From the NCBI GenBank assembly GCA_902728285.1, contig CACVBU010001205.1:489309-553308 (forward strand): DNA of 64,000 nt. Direction: 5' to 3'. Every line of letters begins with the position of its first letter. The stretch's first letter is position 1. Under the pieces are notes generated by a model that was not told where the DNA came from, did not search any database, and saw nothing but the letters and a program-made list of their open reading frames with translations. The position numbers were made by a program, and so were the translations under genes. Of the stretch, positions 34,501 through 46,500 are shown piece after piece. This stretch comes from Clytia hemisphaerica. Its lineage: Eukaryota; Cnidaria; Hydrozoa; Leptothecata; Clytiidae.

Positions 34501-37500
34501 TCCTTTTTAATAGATAACGACATCGAGGACAAGAGGAGCGAACTTGTTTTACGAGTGATCTTCCTTCAAGTATGTAGCAGGTTTGAAGCACATAGCGCCA
34601 AGTGGTTTCGATGCCAGAATGGATTGCTGTAGGATGATTCCAGTGAACTTCTTGTACAATTGAATATGCCAAAGGTGAATTTTTGTCGATAATTGGCACA
34701 CAGAAGGTTAACGCAGTTAGGTCCTTCATGATGGCGGTAGCTTTTCCAATAGCGGTGATCTGATCGGTTGGGAGGATTCTTCCAGTATAAAAAAGGATTC
34801 CATCCTTTTCTTCAGATATTTTGTTGTACTTCGTTTTGTTGGTGAATTGTTTGACTTCAGAGGTTGCCTTTTTGAAGTAGTAGGATTTGGCTCGTTCAAT
34901 ATCCGCATCATTTAGGAGTAGGTGTCTTTCCTTGGTAGAAGCTGAGGGATTTGGTTTGTGAAATTTTTTGAAGCTATTGATGAATTTAAGTACGTAAGCC
35001 ATCACTCTGATTACATGGTTGAAATTTCTCCAATTGGGGTCGATCAAATAATTTGAGTATTTGTAGTGATTTGAAACGGCTTCTGGAATCATTGACTTGG
35101 TTGAGGATATGTAGCATTCGATACCTTCCTTGTGTACTTCTTCTCTTGACTCTTTCTTAAGATGTTGTTTCTCTTGCGCTGTCAGTGAGATGTCAGTAGT
35201 AGTCATGGCTGGGAAGTCCGAAGGGTTGCTTCTCATCCATTCATATCCGTTGATCCACTTTGAATGTTGGTCGACATCTTGGATGGCTGTGCATCTTCTA
35301 GTGCCCAAGTCTGCAATCATGTCCTCTGATCTGACATATTTCCATTGGGATGTGTCTGTAAATCTGTGGACTTCAGATACTCTGTTTCTTGTCCATTGCT
35401 TTAAATTCAGGTGAAGGTTACAAATCCAATAGAGACTGATCTGAGAATCTGTAAATTTGATGCTCGACTTGTGTTTATCCTTCAGGGCTTGTTTGATTGT
35501 ATGACCAGAGTGTGCATTGATCATCGCTGCATATAGCTCTGCACGTGGTTGAGTGTATTCATCTGAAATGAGTTTGGATCTACCAAAGATGAATTGACAG
35601 GAGAATGATCCATCCTTCTTCTTGAATCGAACATATATAGCGACACAAATGAGGCTTTTGCTTGCATCCCCAAAGTCAAGCGTCTGAATGTCCAAACTTG
35701 CAGCATCTTCTGGTACAACGGCTCTTTGATACTTGATTTGTTTGATTTCATTCATCATATCGAAATGGTCAAGCCAAATGGTCCGGATGTTATCGGGAAG
35801 AGCATCATCCCAATCCAATTTCCGAGTGACAAGGTCGTGAAGATCTAGTTTCATGGTGGCAACAATCGGTGTGATTAAACCAGTGATGTCGTAGAGTTCA
35901 GCTACCTTGGCCACGCATTGTCGTCGAGTTAGGTTCTCAGGTACCGTAGATACAAGTGTTGGTTTGCGACCTCGTGATTTTTTGGCGAAGTTGAGTTCTT
36001 GCACATCGAGAGAGATTTGATCTTTGAGTGGAAACCACTTGAGTCCAGCCACTCCAACCGATTGACCATCAGCAGATAGAGACTCTTGAGGAGGTCTTGA
36101 TGAAAATGTGAAGCCTTTGAGGCCAAAGCCACCGTGATTGACAGCAACTTCTAGATCGTCTGCTATTGATTGGACTTCTGTCATGCCTGATGAACCTGAC
36201 AAACAATCGTCCACGTACACATCTTCGGAAACAATCTTGTGGACGGTAGGATATCGGTCCTTGAGGATTCGGGCTGTCTCTCGCAATCCTCTCTCCGCTT
36301 GGTTGCCGCTTGACTTGATTCCATAAATGAGTGTTTTTATGACCTTCTCTTCTGGGGGCTGTGAAGGGTCCAGTGAGTCTTGCCAGAGATATCGTTGGAG
36401 TCCCCAGTGACATTGGTCCAATTTGATGGAGTTATACATTTTTTGTACATCAGTGTGGAATACCACAGAGTGGCACCTCCACCGCACAAATATATCAACC
36501 AATCGATTCATACTGTTGCGTCCTTTTGCCAAGATGTCATTCAGAGAGAATCCTGTGTCGGTGGGCATTGAGGCGTCGAATACCACTCTGCATGGCGTTG
36601 ACACCGAACTCTCCTTCCAAACGGCACGCCATGGTATGAAATTCTGGTAAGGTGATTCTTTGAGGATTTGTTGAGATTCTGTTGATAGATTTTTGACGTA
36701 ATCTACATATCCAAGCTTCTGAAGTTTTTGTTCCGAATGGAGGATGTCTTCTCTATCTTTGGTGTTCTTTGCGAGGCGATGAACTTGTTGGTTGTAGACC
36801 TTCAGTGCGATATGTCGATTTGGTTGCAAACGGTGTGTTGGGTCAGCCATCAGTGGGAGGGTGGCAATTGATTGGTGATTTTGTACATCGACTGTGACGG
36901 AATCATTTATGATCTGCTGCTCTGTTTCCTCCTTGATGCTCATGATTTCGTTTGGTTGGTTGCGACACGTCTCACATCCTCTACAATTAACACAGCGAAA
37001 TGACCATTCGCTGCCAGCACGTTCCGCTTCATTGAATGTGATGAGCTTCTGAACATCAACATCATCGTCTTCGTCAAGTGTGTTGTTGCTAGTGACGTCA
37101 CCGATGGTTGCAGAATATCCGAGCATGCGCACATCTGGGTTGACTTGATAGCCATTTCGAAAGAGAGCCAATTGATTGGAGATGAAGTGTGTGGAGAGGT
37201 GACTTGAGCCAACATTGTTGAAGACCTCATGAGGTCCTCCGATGACACCAGTGGAACCGTCTGCGTTGATGAATTGAGATCGGTATATCGTCAGTCCAGA
37301 TGGAAGTTGGAAGATGGGTTCTGGGAAGTATCGCTGATATCTGATGCCCACCATAAAATCGACGTCTCCTCCAATGGATTTAGGAACGGAAGGAAGAAAT
37401 TGAAGTTTATTACCTTCTTTCAAGTATTGAGTCTTGATGTCCTCGTAGACCCTTCCTTGGAGTGGGTAGCTTGGAAAAGTCTCGGTTATGCGATCCATGC

Positions 37501-40500
37501 AAGGTCCAGTCATCATGGCATTAACTCCGTGGCTGAGAGGAATGGAGATGGTGTATACTCCGTGAGATGTAATATTGACTGATCCACCAACACCACCCAT
37601 TGAGATGTCCCCAGAGAATTGCTTGATTGCGTTGGATCCAAGATGCCTGACTGCCTCGAAGCGACTGATAAAATCGCTGCAGCCAGAGTCGTAAAAGATG
37701 GTGTACGTTCGTTTGTTGATTTGGATGGACTGCAGCATGAAGATAGCACTGTTGGAGTCGTCTGTTGGAGTTGAATGGCTTGATTTGAATGAAGTGTGGA
37801 AGATCTTTATATCCTTGGAATACGTAGGGACTGGGAGTCTTCTGATGCATCGGCTCTTATAGTGTTCGAGCACGTCTTTGTTGGTCTGGTCAAACTTGTG
37901 ATCGTCACATACCAGTACATGTTTCTTCGTGATTTCGGAGTTGTGAGCCGGATTCTTGCAGATAAAGTCTCGTTGACATTTTCCTTCGGCGTGTTTGCCT
38001 CTATCCATTTGTGCTCCGGGATAAAGGCATTGATAACAGAGTCCATTGTCTTGGAGGAACTTGAAACGTTGGCTGGTTGTCATGTCGACAAACTTCTTGC
38101 ATGAGAAATACTGAATTAACTTTGTACCTCTCGGACCATTGGATTTGATATGATTGGTTGCGCCACAGATGAAGCATATTGGCTCTTGGTGTTGTTGGTG
38201 TTGGGGTTTTCCATCTGACGAGCCATAGTAAGTTGACGAACCAGACTTCCTCTTGTCTTTCTCCTTGTCATTGGTTGAGTTGGATGTCTTGGTATTCGAC
38301 TGGATGACAGTGACTTGTTGCTGTACCTTGATTTCTTTCTCCAGAAATTCAATCATCTGTTTCCATTTGTATTTTCCCTCTCTTGGACTTTCGCAGGTCA
38401 ATGTCAGCCATCTCATCATTCGACTTTGACCAAGTTTGTTCGACAGGTGGGTTAGGGCGTCACCATAGTATAACTCGTTCTCGATGTTGTGGTCGGATGC
38501 TAGATGCATTAAGTCCCGCATGACGTTGATGACCTTGCTTAACGATTCAGTGATTTTGATGGAGTCCTTGTGCTTCAAGTCAATGGAATTGAGTTTGGAC
38601 AGCTTGTTGGAAAGGAGCAGACGTCTGTCACCAAACGCATCTTTGAGTCTTGTCCAGATATCTTGGATGTCGGTCACGTTCTTGACAAGCTCCAGGGCAT
38701 GTTTTCCGAGATGATTGTTTTTCAGTAAGTCAGACTGGTACGATTTTGGAATGTCTGAGAACAGTTTATTGAACTCCGAGTTGAAGGTGTAAATGTCAAT
38801 GTGCGAGTCATAGCCTGTGAACGTAGGCAATTTGATATTGAGCTGACTCTTTTTAAAGTTATCAAGTTTATCAAGTTCTCTGGTTTTGATTTCCTCTTGA
38901 AGACTGCTCTGGTATGACAATCGAAGCTCTAACAACATGTCGTAATCCTTCTTCAGGCTGGCAAACTTGTCTGGTTTGATGTTGAGATCGAGGAGTTCCT
39001 TCATCTTTAGAGATAAACTGTTGAATTCTGTGCTGACGGACGATAGATCTTTCTTACGTTGCTTGAGGTCTTCATTGGTGCACTTTCCAGCAATGAACGT
39101 GATGGTGGTCTTCAAGTGCTTCATTGACTGAGTGAGATCGTCTATGGCAAACTCTGACTTGTGCTCTTGTGTGGCTTGAGATGTAGCAGAAATGGCGATG
39201 TTATATTTTGTGAGACATTTCACATATTCACTGACTTTTGATGTAATTAATGTCAATTGTTTACTATAACTTTGCTCATAAACACCATCTTGATCTTGAA
39301 GATGAAAACGAAGTTCTCTATGTTTCTCTCTGAACTGGTTACGAAGTGTCTCAATTTTGGTAGCACACGATTTGATGAGTTCTGGCGACTCTTTGATGTC
39401 ATCTGGTGCATAGTCTTGGATGATGTCAAGTATCTGATCCTCAAGACCTGAGGCTGAGAACAAAATGATTTTGATTTCTGTCTCTGCCATTGAGCGAATT
39501 GAAGTGTCGGACGACGGATGAATTGAGGTGTCGGACGACGGACGAATTGAAGTGTCGGACGACGGACGAATTGAGTGTCGGACGACGGACGAATTGAGGT
39601 GTCGGACGACGGACGAATTGAGGTGTCGGACGACGGACGAATTGAATTGTCGGACGATGGACGAATTGAGGTGTCGGACGACGGACGAATTGAAGTGTCG
39701 GACGACGGATGAATTGAAGTGTCGGACGACGGACGAGTTGAGGTGTCGGACGACGGACGAGTTGAGGTGTCGGACGACGGACGAATTGAGGTGTCGGACG
39801 ACGGATGAATTGAGGTGTCGGACGACGGACGAGTTGAAGTGTCGGACGACGGATGAGTTGAGGTGTCGGACGACGACGGAGTTGAGGTGTCGGACGACGG
39901 ACGAAAGGTGTCGGACGACGGATGAATTGAAGTGTCGGACGACGGACGAATTGAAGTGTCGGACGACGGACGAATTGAGGTGTCGGACGACGGACGAATT
40001 GAAGTGTCGGACGACGGACGAATTGAGGTGTCGGACGACGGACGAATTGAGGTGTCGGACGACGGACGAATTGAAGTGTCGGACGACGGATGAATTGAAG
40101 TGTCGGACGACGGACGAGTTGAAGTGTCGGGCGACGTATGAGTTGAGGTGTCGGACAACGGACGAATTGAAGTGTCGGACGACTGATGAATTGAAGTGTC
40201 GGACGACGGACGAGTTGAAGTGTCGGGCGACGTATGAGTTGAGGTGTCGGACAACGGACGAATTGAAGTGTCGGACGACTGATGAATTGAAGTGTCGGAC
40301 GACGGACGAGTTGAAGTGTCGGACGACGGATGAGCGATAACCTTTTCTCCGGTTGATGCAAGGATGCGATAGTCAATACGATCTTTCTTCCTCGTGTTCA
40401 TTGATCGCGCCCACAAACAGCAGTGATGTTGATTGAACGGTCCTGTTTGAATGTAGCGTCAGGATGAGATTGAATAAACAATAACGCCGTGTTTGTAACA

Positions 40501-43500
40501 CTGTTCAGTGCATTAATTTATTGATGTGTAGTAATGTAGTGTTCAAACTGAAAATAAAAATTGAAAAATACTAAGTCTAATGAATGAAAATAAAATAATC
40601 TAACTTAGGTACAAAAGGATGTAAGTCTATGAGAACAAAAGTAGAAGTAGAAAACAGCAAATGTATAAATGAATGATTGAAGTACTAATATAATGTAAAA
40701 GAAAATCTAACTTAACTTAACTTAGGTGCCACAAATAGAGACAGAGAAAAGAAACAAAAAACTCACCAGCTGGCCTGAGGTAGAATGCTGTAAGCAGGCA
40801 GCAGAACACAGGGTGTGTCAAGACTAACACCAACTGTGTGAAAATGAAAATTGAATGTGCTTGTATATGTGAGTAACTAAAGAGACTATTGATTGATTTC
40901 ATTTGATTTGAGTTGACATCATGTCAGAGGAGGTCTTCACTCCTTGAAGTCTCTGTTGAAGTGAGGTCTGAGTGATGATGTGGCATTTATAGGCAGATCA
41001 AAAAGTCTAATTTACAGACCAAAATAAATTATGAGAAAAATTGAAATAAATTTATTATAACAAAAGGAAATGCATATCAAATTGACATAAAATTAATGAA
41101 TAAAATACTGACCAAATGCTTATCAAACACAGAAAAATGCAGAATAACCAAAAATGGTGGGAAAAGTGAAATAAAATGCAGACCAAACAAAAACAAACAA
41201 AATGGCTGCACACTGAAAGAGGTGAGAGTGTTTGATTGACCAAAAATGGATTAAAACTAAGGTTTATGCCTTAACAGGTGGTAACGCCAAAACGCCCAAT
41301 ATGATCTTCCAACAAAAGGCGAGTTAGTTACCGCGCGAGTTACATCATACACTCTGCCGCAGCGCACAACGAAAGGTGTTTCAGTGAATATCAATAATTA
41401 TAAGAATATCTAATGTGCTTAAATTCAGTTAACTTTGAGTGTTTCATTGAAGATTAAGAAGATAAGAAGATAAAAAATGCGCTGGATAATTTTCATTGTA
41501 ACAGTTTGCTCAATCATTGCTGAAAGTTTGAAAAAGCTTTTCCAACGCAAAAAAAATTTTCAGCCAAAGAGTGATTTTTTAAACAGCTTATTCAGAAGGT
41601 TTCATCTATAAACATTTAGACCAGATAGTTGCTATGACAGAATTAGACAAGGTACCGTGAGATCAGGTAACTGAATGAATGACCTGGCTGGTCATTAAAA
41701 TACAAAGTTAAATAAAAACAAACCTGATTTACAAAATTTGTGGGTTGTAAAATATCCTAATCATACCGTCAACGGCTTTAACTTGTATTTTGTATTCTTG
41801 TATTTTATAATTTGCCGTTTGCATTGACTCAAATTAATGACTTTCGAGGTTCGGTGAAATGTTGCAATCCTGGCCATAATATTTGAGACAAAAGGGAAAT
41901 TCCCACGAAATCTTATAACCACAAGTATTTTGGAAGCGCTCTAAATTAGGTTAGACGAATAGAGTTTTAACTCTGAGTTTTAACATTAGACTTAAGACTA
42001 GAATCTGAGGATCCAAAAGTCCCAGAATGGTCCAACAGGGCTCAGAATATAGCCTGGAAGTCAATTAACCCCACCCAAATTGAAATACTCGAATAAATTT
42101 ATCAATTAGCCCAAAAACGACTTTCTCGCCCGAATTCCAAATTTTGAAAAACGAGGAAATAAGCTAAATTCTCAATATATTTTGGCCAGAATTGTGGCTG
42201 AATCGCTATCCCATATTTCGTCAGATAGTCCCGAATAAATGTCATGCATAATTATGTTTAACATCATTATCAAATTTGTACAAGAATAATCCTTATTCGG
42301 CTGACGGTAAATTGTTCTCCTAAGAATAGTACCGCAAAATGATCATGATTTGAACCCCCCGATTTACAGCGGCTTTTACTAACGAGTTGGGCTTGACCTT
42401 GTACATCAAAACGGGGGTTTCAATATTTTCTTGCACAGGAAAAAATGTGTGACATCATAATTACTGCTTTCAATTTGCGTGTTTTGAAAGTTTGTAGTGT
42501 GTACTCTGGTGTACTCTGTCTTCGTGGAATTTTTGAATGGTGTCAAAACAGAATATTATGTTATGTCTTTAAAAATAAATTTCTAAAAGGCTTTTGTTGT
42601 TTTGAAAATATTTAGTTTTGAATCAAGAAATTCGATCTTTTATTGTTCTAATTAATGAGTATAATATTTTTTTATAAGATGCTTACTTTGTTGTCTTTTT
42701 AATCTTTGTGTAAACTTGCATATGTTTTGCATATTTTTCAACTAAATCCCACCACAGCTTTTTCGTTCCTGTATTTTTGCATACAATTCAATATGCAAGA
42801 TGGAAAGGCGAAAGGTCTATACAAAAGCAATTGAAACTCCTAGATTTCCAATACAAAGCCAATTTTTTGGTGGAAAAATCTTTTGAGAAATTCTATGGAA
42901 TTTCCAAGGGTTTGAATAAAAAGGATTTTCGAGAGCTTTTTTCATCTGAAAGTTCCTGTCATCCACCCTAAATTTTTTCTGAGTGGAGCTGCATAGTTCT
43001 TGCATTGTACATTTGTTTGGAAATTTTACTTTGATTGGTCAGCCATTTGATGGCTATGCAAATTTCCCTCCACTGATCCAAGTTTCCCTTCACAGCGCTC
43101 AACTGATGTAAGTTACCCGATCTAATGGGTATGTCAGTATCACACTATACAGGGGGGGGTCAAGCAGTTAGTACAAGACATCATGCCTACTAAGTGATTC
43201 TTTGGAGGAAAGAGGCCACACCACCACCCTTTGACAGTTAGTATGAAATATACTAAGTGATTTCAAAGGAAATTCACTAAGGACCACCCCTTAAAACCTA
43301 TCAAACGAGAGTGTGATATTTACTTTTTGTCAAAAAATGTTCCCAAAATTGTTTTGAAACAGTTATTGATTTGGTATGATGAATTAAAATGAATCAAAAA
43401 TTTTATTTTAACACAACGCTGTACAGCGATATATGTACAAGAGTTTCAAATAACGAAGTACTTCTCAATTGATACAATAATGAAACACTGTAAACCAAAA

Positions 43501-46500
43501 ACATAAACATAATATGTAGCGTTCAATCAAGGCAGAAAAAAATACTTTTTCATGATTTATAAAATCAACTGACTTTTTTCTTTTATTTATCAATCTATAG
43601 TTAGGGAATTCCCCTGATATAGTGTTTAACTAAAGGGTAATACCAAACAAACTCCAAAGGGAAAGACTTAAATGTCTTAGGTTCTTTGATTTCTCTTATG
43701 GAGGGGGATTTCCCTGATTGCTTTTAGTATTTATTTTTAATATTTTTCTAGAAAAGGTAAAAAAGTAGCACTTAGTATTCATTTGTACTAACTGTTTTCC
43801 TAGATTTTTTACTTGACGCCACCCTAGCAGTCACTTAGTACCATCAAGTACTAACTGATTTTTGAAAATTTTGTAGGTATACCACCACGGTACTAACCGG
43901 CATGATGTCTTGTACTAACTGCTTGACCCCCCCTACGGTGGTAATGTTTTTTGGTTGTTTTGATGGAAAAATGGAAAGAAACTTAAAAGCTTTAGTGTCA
44001 TTTAGTTTTATGCAACCCGATCAGTTAGGAACATTTGGCGAGTTCCTGTACGCGACCGCGATCTAAAAAATCATAACAACACTACTCATAACTAATTTTC
44101 AGACCAGAGAGTTGTTCTATTGTCAACTCATTTAAAATGGTGGATGAGGCCAGCTGTTTTAGAGTGGTAATACCAAAAGGCACAATATGATCAGCCAACA
44201 GAAAACGAGTTTGTTGCCGCGCGAATTACATCATGCACTCACTGTAGCAAGAACGCGAACAGCTTAGTCATTTAGGAGAACGCGACATAGCCTTGAAATC
44301 TAAGCCAGATTGATTCAGTCACTTAGTAAAATCTAATGGTAAGTTGTGACTGAATATCTGGCTTAGTACAACTAAACTCAGTTTCTTATCAACTGACAAA
44401 AACGAAATTTCAAATTTTTCCCGGGCACGTTTTTGTAAATGCACATAAATTTGTATAATTTGTTCAACACATATTTTTCAACAAAAGATTTCCCATAACT
44501 CATTCGCATAAAAAAAGCAAAAATATAGAAATAAGGAATTTGTTAAATAGATACACCCTCCTCCCTATTTACTCAACTTCTCTTTCATTCAGTTATATAA
44601 AGGTTTTTCTAATTAAAAGAGGGAGAGAGAAAAACATCTCTTTCTTTTTATGCAAAAAGTACAGAATAAAATATGTTCAAAAAGTCTTTCGTTGAGAAGT
44701 GAAAAACGTTTTCAAAACAAACGAAAAATTTCGTTTCTTATCACATCATGGCTTATTATGGCCAATTAGAAGAGGCCAAATGCTCGCCGAGTCTTACCGA
44801 CTTCTGCGTTCAAAATATGAACGCAAGCTTCGCCCAAGCCAGTTTTTCAAGGCAAACTTAAAATTCCGTACATCATAAAAATCATTAAAGCACAGATAAC
44901 GCTATATTGTCTTTAGCCGTATCTTGGTTAACCAGGCTAAACGCAACAGTCTAATGAATGACAAATTACTCCGCATATACATTACTTTCCCTCAGATAAA
45001 TTATCTTGTTCCTAGGTAACTGTTGTGCTGTAAATGAGAAAACAATATGATGACGTTATCATCAAACAAAATTCTGCTGAAGTAATAAGTTATTCAAAAG
45101 ACCGTTGCGTTCTCCCAAACAACTATTTCACAGTCATAAGAACATCTTATGTGCTTAATTCTATTCCATTTTGAGTGCTTCATTGAAGATGAAGAAGAAA
45201 AAAGATAAAAAATGCGCTTAGTTAATTTTGTTTAAATTTGTTTATTCTTTCATTTTTGAAAGTTGGAGAAATTGCAGCAATTTTTTACACCCAATTAAAG
45301 GCAGAGTCTGCGCATACTTGCTATATGGTCTAGGCAAAAAAAGGTAAAAAATTGTAATTTTTTTATGAGTGCGGTTATGATTTTTTTTATTGCAGTCGCG
45401 TACAGGAGTCCTTCAAATATTTCTAACTGACATTTTATAATAATAGCTTTAATTTTATGCTGTGAATCATCTGTAGTATTCAATTATTAATGTCCCTTTA
45501 TTCTGCTTTGTTTTGTAGAAAATTACTGAGTAGAAGCTCTACTATTATGTATAGAGCACTCTAAAGAAAGAAGATTCTCCACAAGACAGCCCTGTGAATC
45601 CAGGTCGGCATTCGGCAATGCCGACTTGAAAGCCGACGTAACTTGAGCTGAAGTCGGCTTTTATTTGCCGACGTAATTTACACTCTAGGTCGGCGTGCCG
45701 TCAAAAGAAATGTTTTGGGTCGGCAAAGCCGACCTAAATAGGAAAAATATTATTTGTTAGGTTAATCTAAAAGTGGGCACATGATGACACATAATAATAA
45801 TATAATATTATATGTAAATTGTCTTGTATTAGATTCATGTAAAAAGTTTCCCTAAATTGTTCTTTGGAACTGTTCTCATTTCAACCATGTCCCAAGCACT
45901 ATTGATAATTGTAGTTCATAGTCTTAGATGTGAATAATGTCATGTTTAGGAACTTTACTCGTTATCTGGCACTTTATAAACCTCTCATAAACCTTTAGAC
46001 TGGGACATGAAGAATATTTAACAAGAACTTTTTTCTTGTGTCTCATTTTAGAAACCAAAAGGATTTTGAAAAGTGTCAATGGAGGTTTCAAGAAGGGTGA
46101 GTTGACAGCAGTCCTTGGGCCATCAGGTAAATACTTTGATTACTTGTATTACTTTAATTTTAAATGTCTGCGATGTCTGAGATGCTCATTAAATTATTTG
46201 GTTCAAAAAAGAGGGCGTTTATTAAATAACCTAAAAGGTAAATTCTTTGAAATCAGTAAGAGTTCCTTTGTTCTGATGCAAAACTAAAGGTATTCGCAAA
46301 ACAATGCCCACAGAAAAGGGCTTCTTGATCATATATTACTTTAACAAAAAAAGGATTCATATACATTATTTTTGAACTTACAATTGGGGTACCCTAACAA
46401 AGAGGCCTTGGTAAGAATTTTAATAACAGCTACACAATTGGACCTCAAATGTTTGGTAATGATATACAGTGCTTTAGCCTACACTTGACTGTTATCTTGT

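Larger units (their letters stand above)
32608..41276 (-). mobile_element. BEL/Pao LTR retrotransposon, nearly full length
   Basis: Two LTRs (32608-33431, 824 bases; 40452-41276, 825 bases) differ, as far as I can see, only by one A in an A-run. The element reads TGT...ACA on the minus strand and is flanked by the 5-base direct repeat GGTGG (32603-32607, 41277-41281). A purine tract (GGGGGAG on the minus strand) precedes the 3' LTR. One large gag-pol ORF fills the interior. A convincing primer-binding site was not identified. It lies antisense in ABCG intron 1. LTR identity suggests a recent insertion. Confidence 0.95.

Noticed and set aside
39496..40335. CRISPR-like repeat array
   Set aside because: Units are contiguous 24-mers with no unique spacers and are in frame with gag; this is a coding minisatellite in a eukaryotic genome.
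39528..40340. Plus-strand 270-codon ORF made of RCRTTDEL repeats
   Set aside because: It is the antisense of the gag minisatellite; a 24-base unit without stops is open in several frames by construction.
31782..43130. A giant DNA transposon ending in the CGGGTAACTTGCATCAGTGG inverted pair (31782-31862 and about 43030-43130)
   Set aside because: The inverted pair is real, but flanking repeats are not ordered as nested ends, no TSD or transposase is present, and the sequence between is explained by a MITE, the BEL element and a segmental duplication; more likely two independent dispersed repeats.
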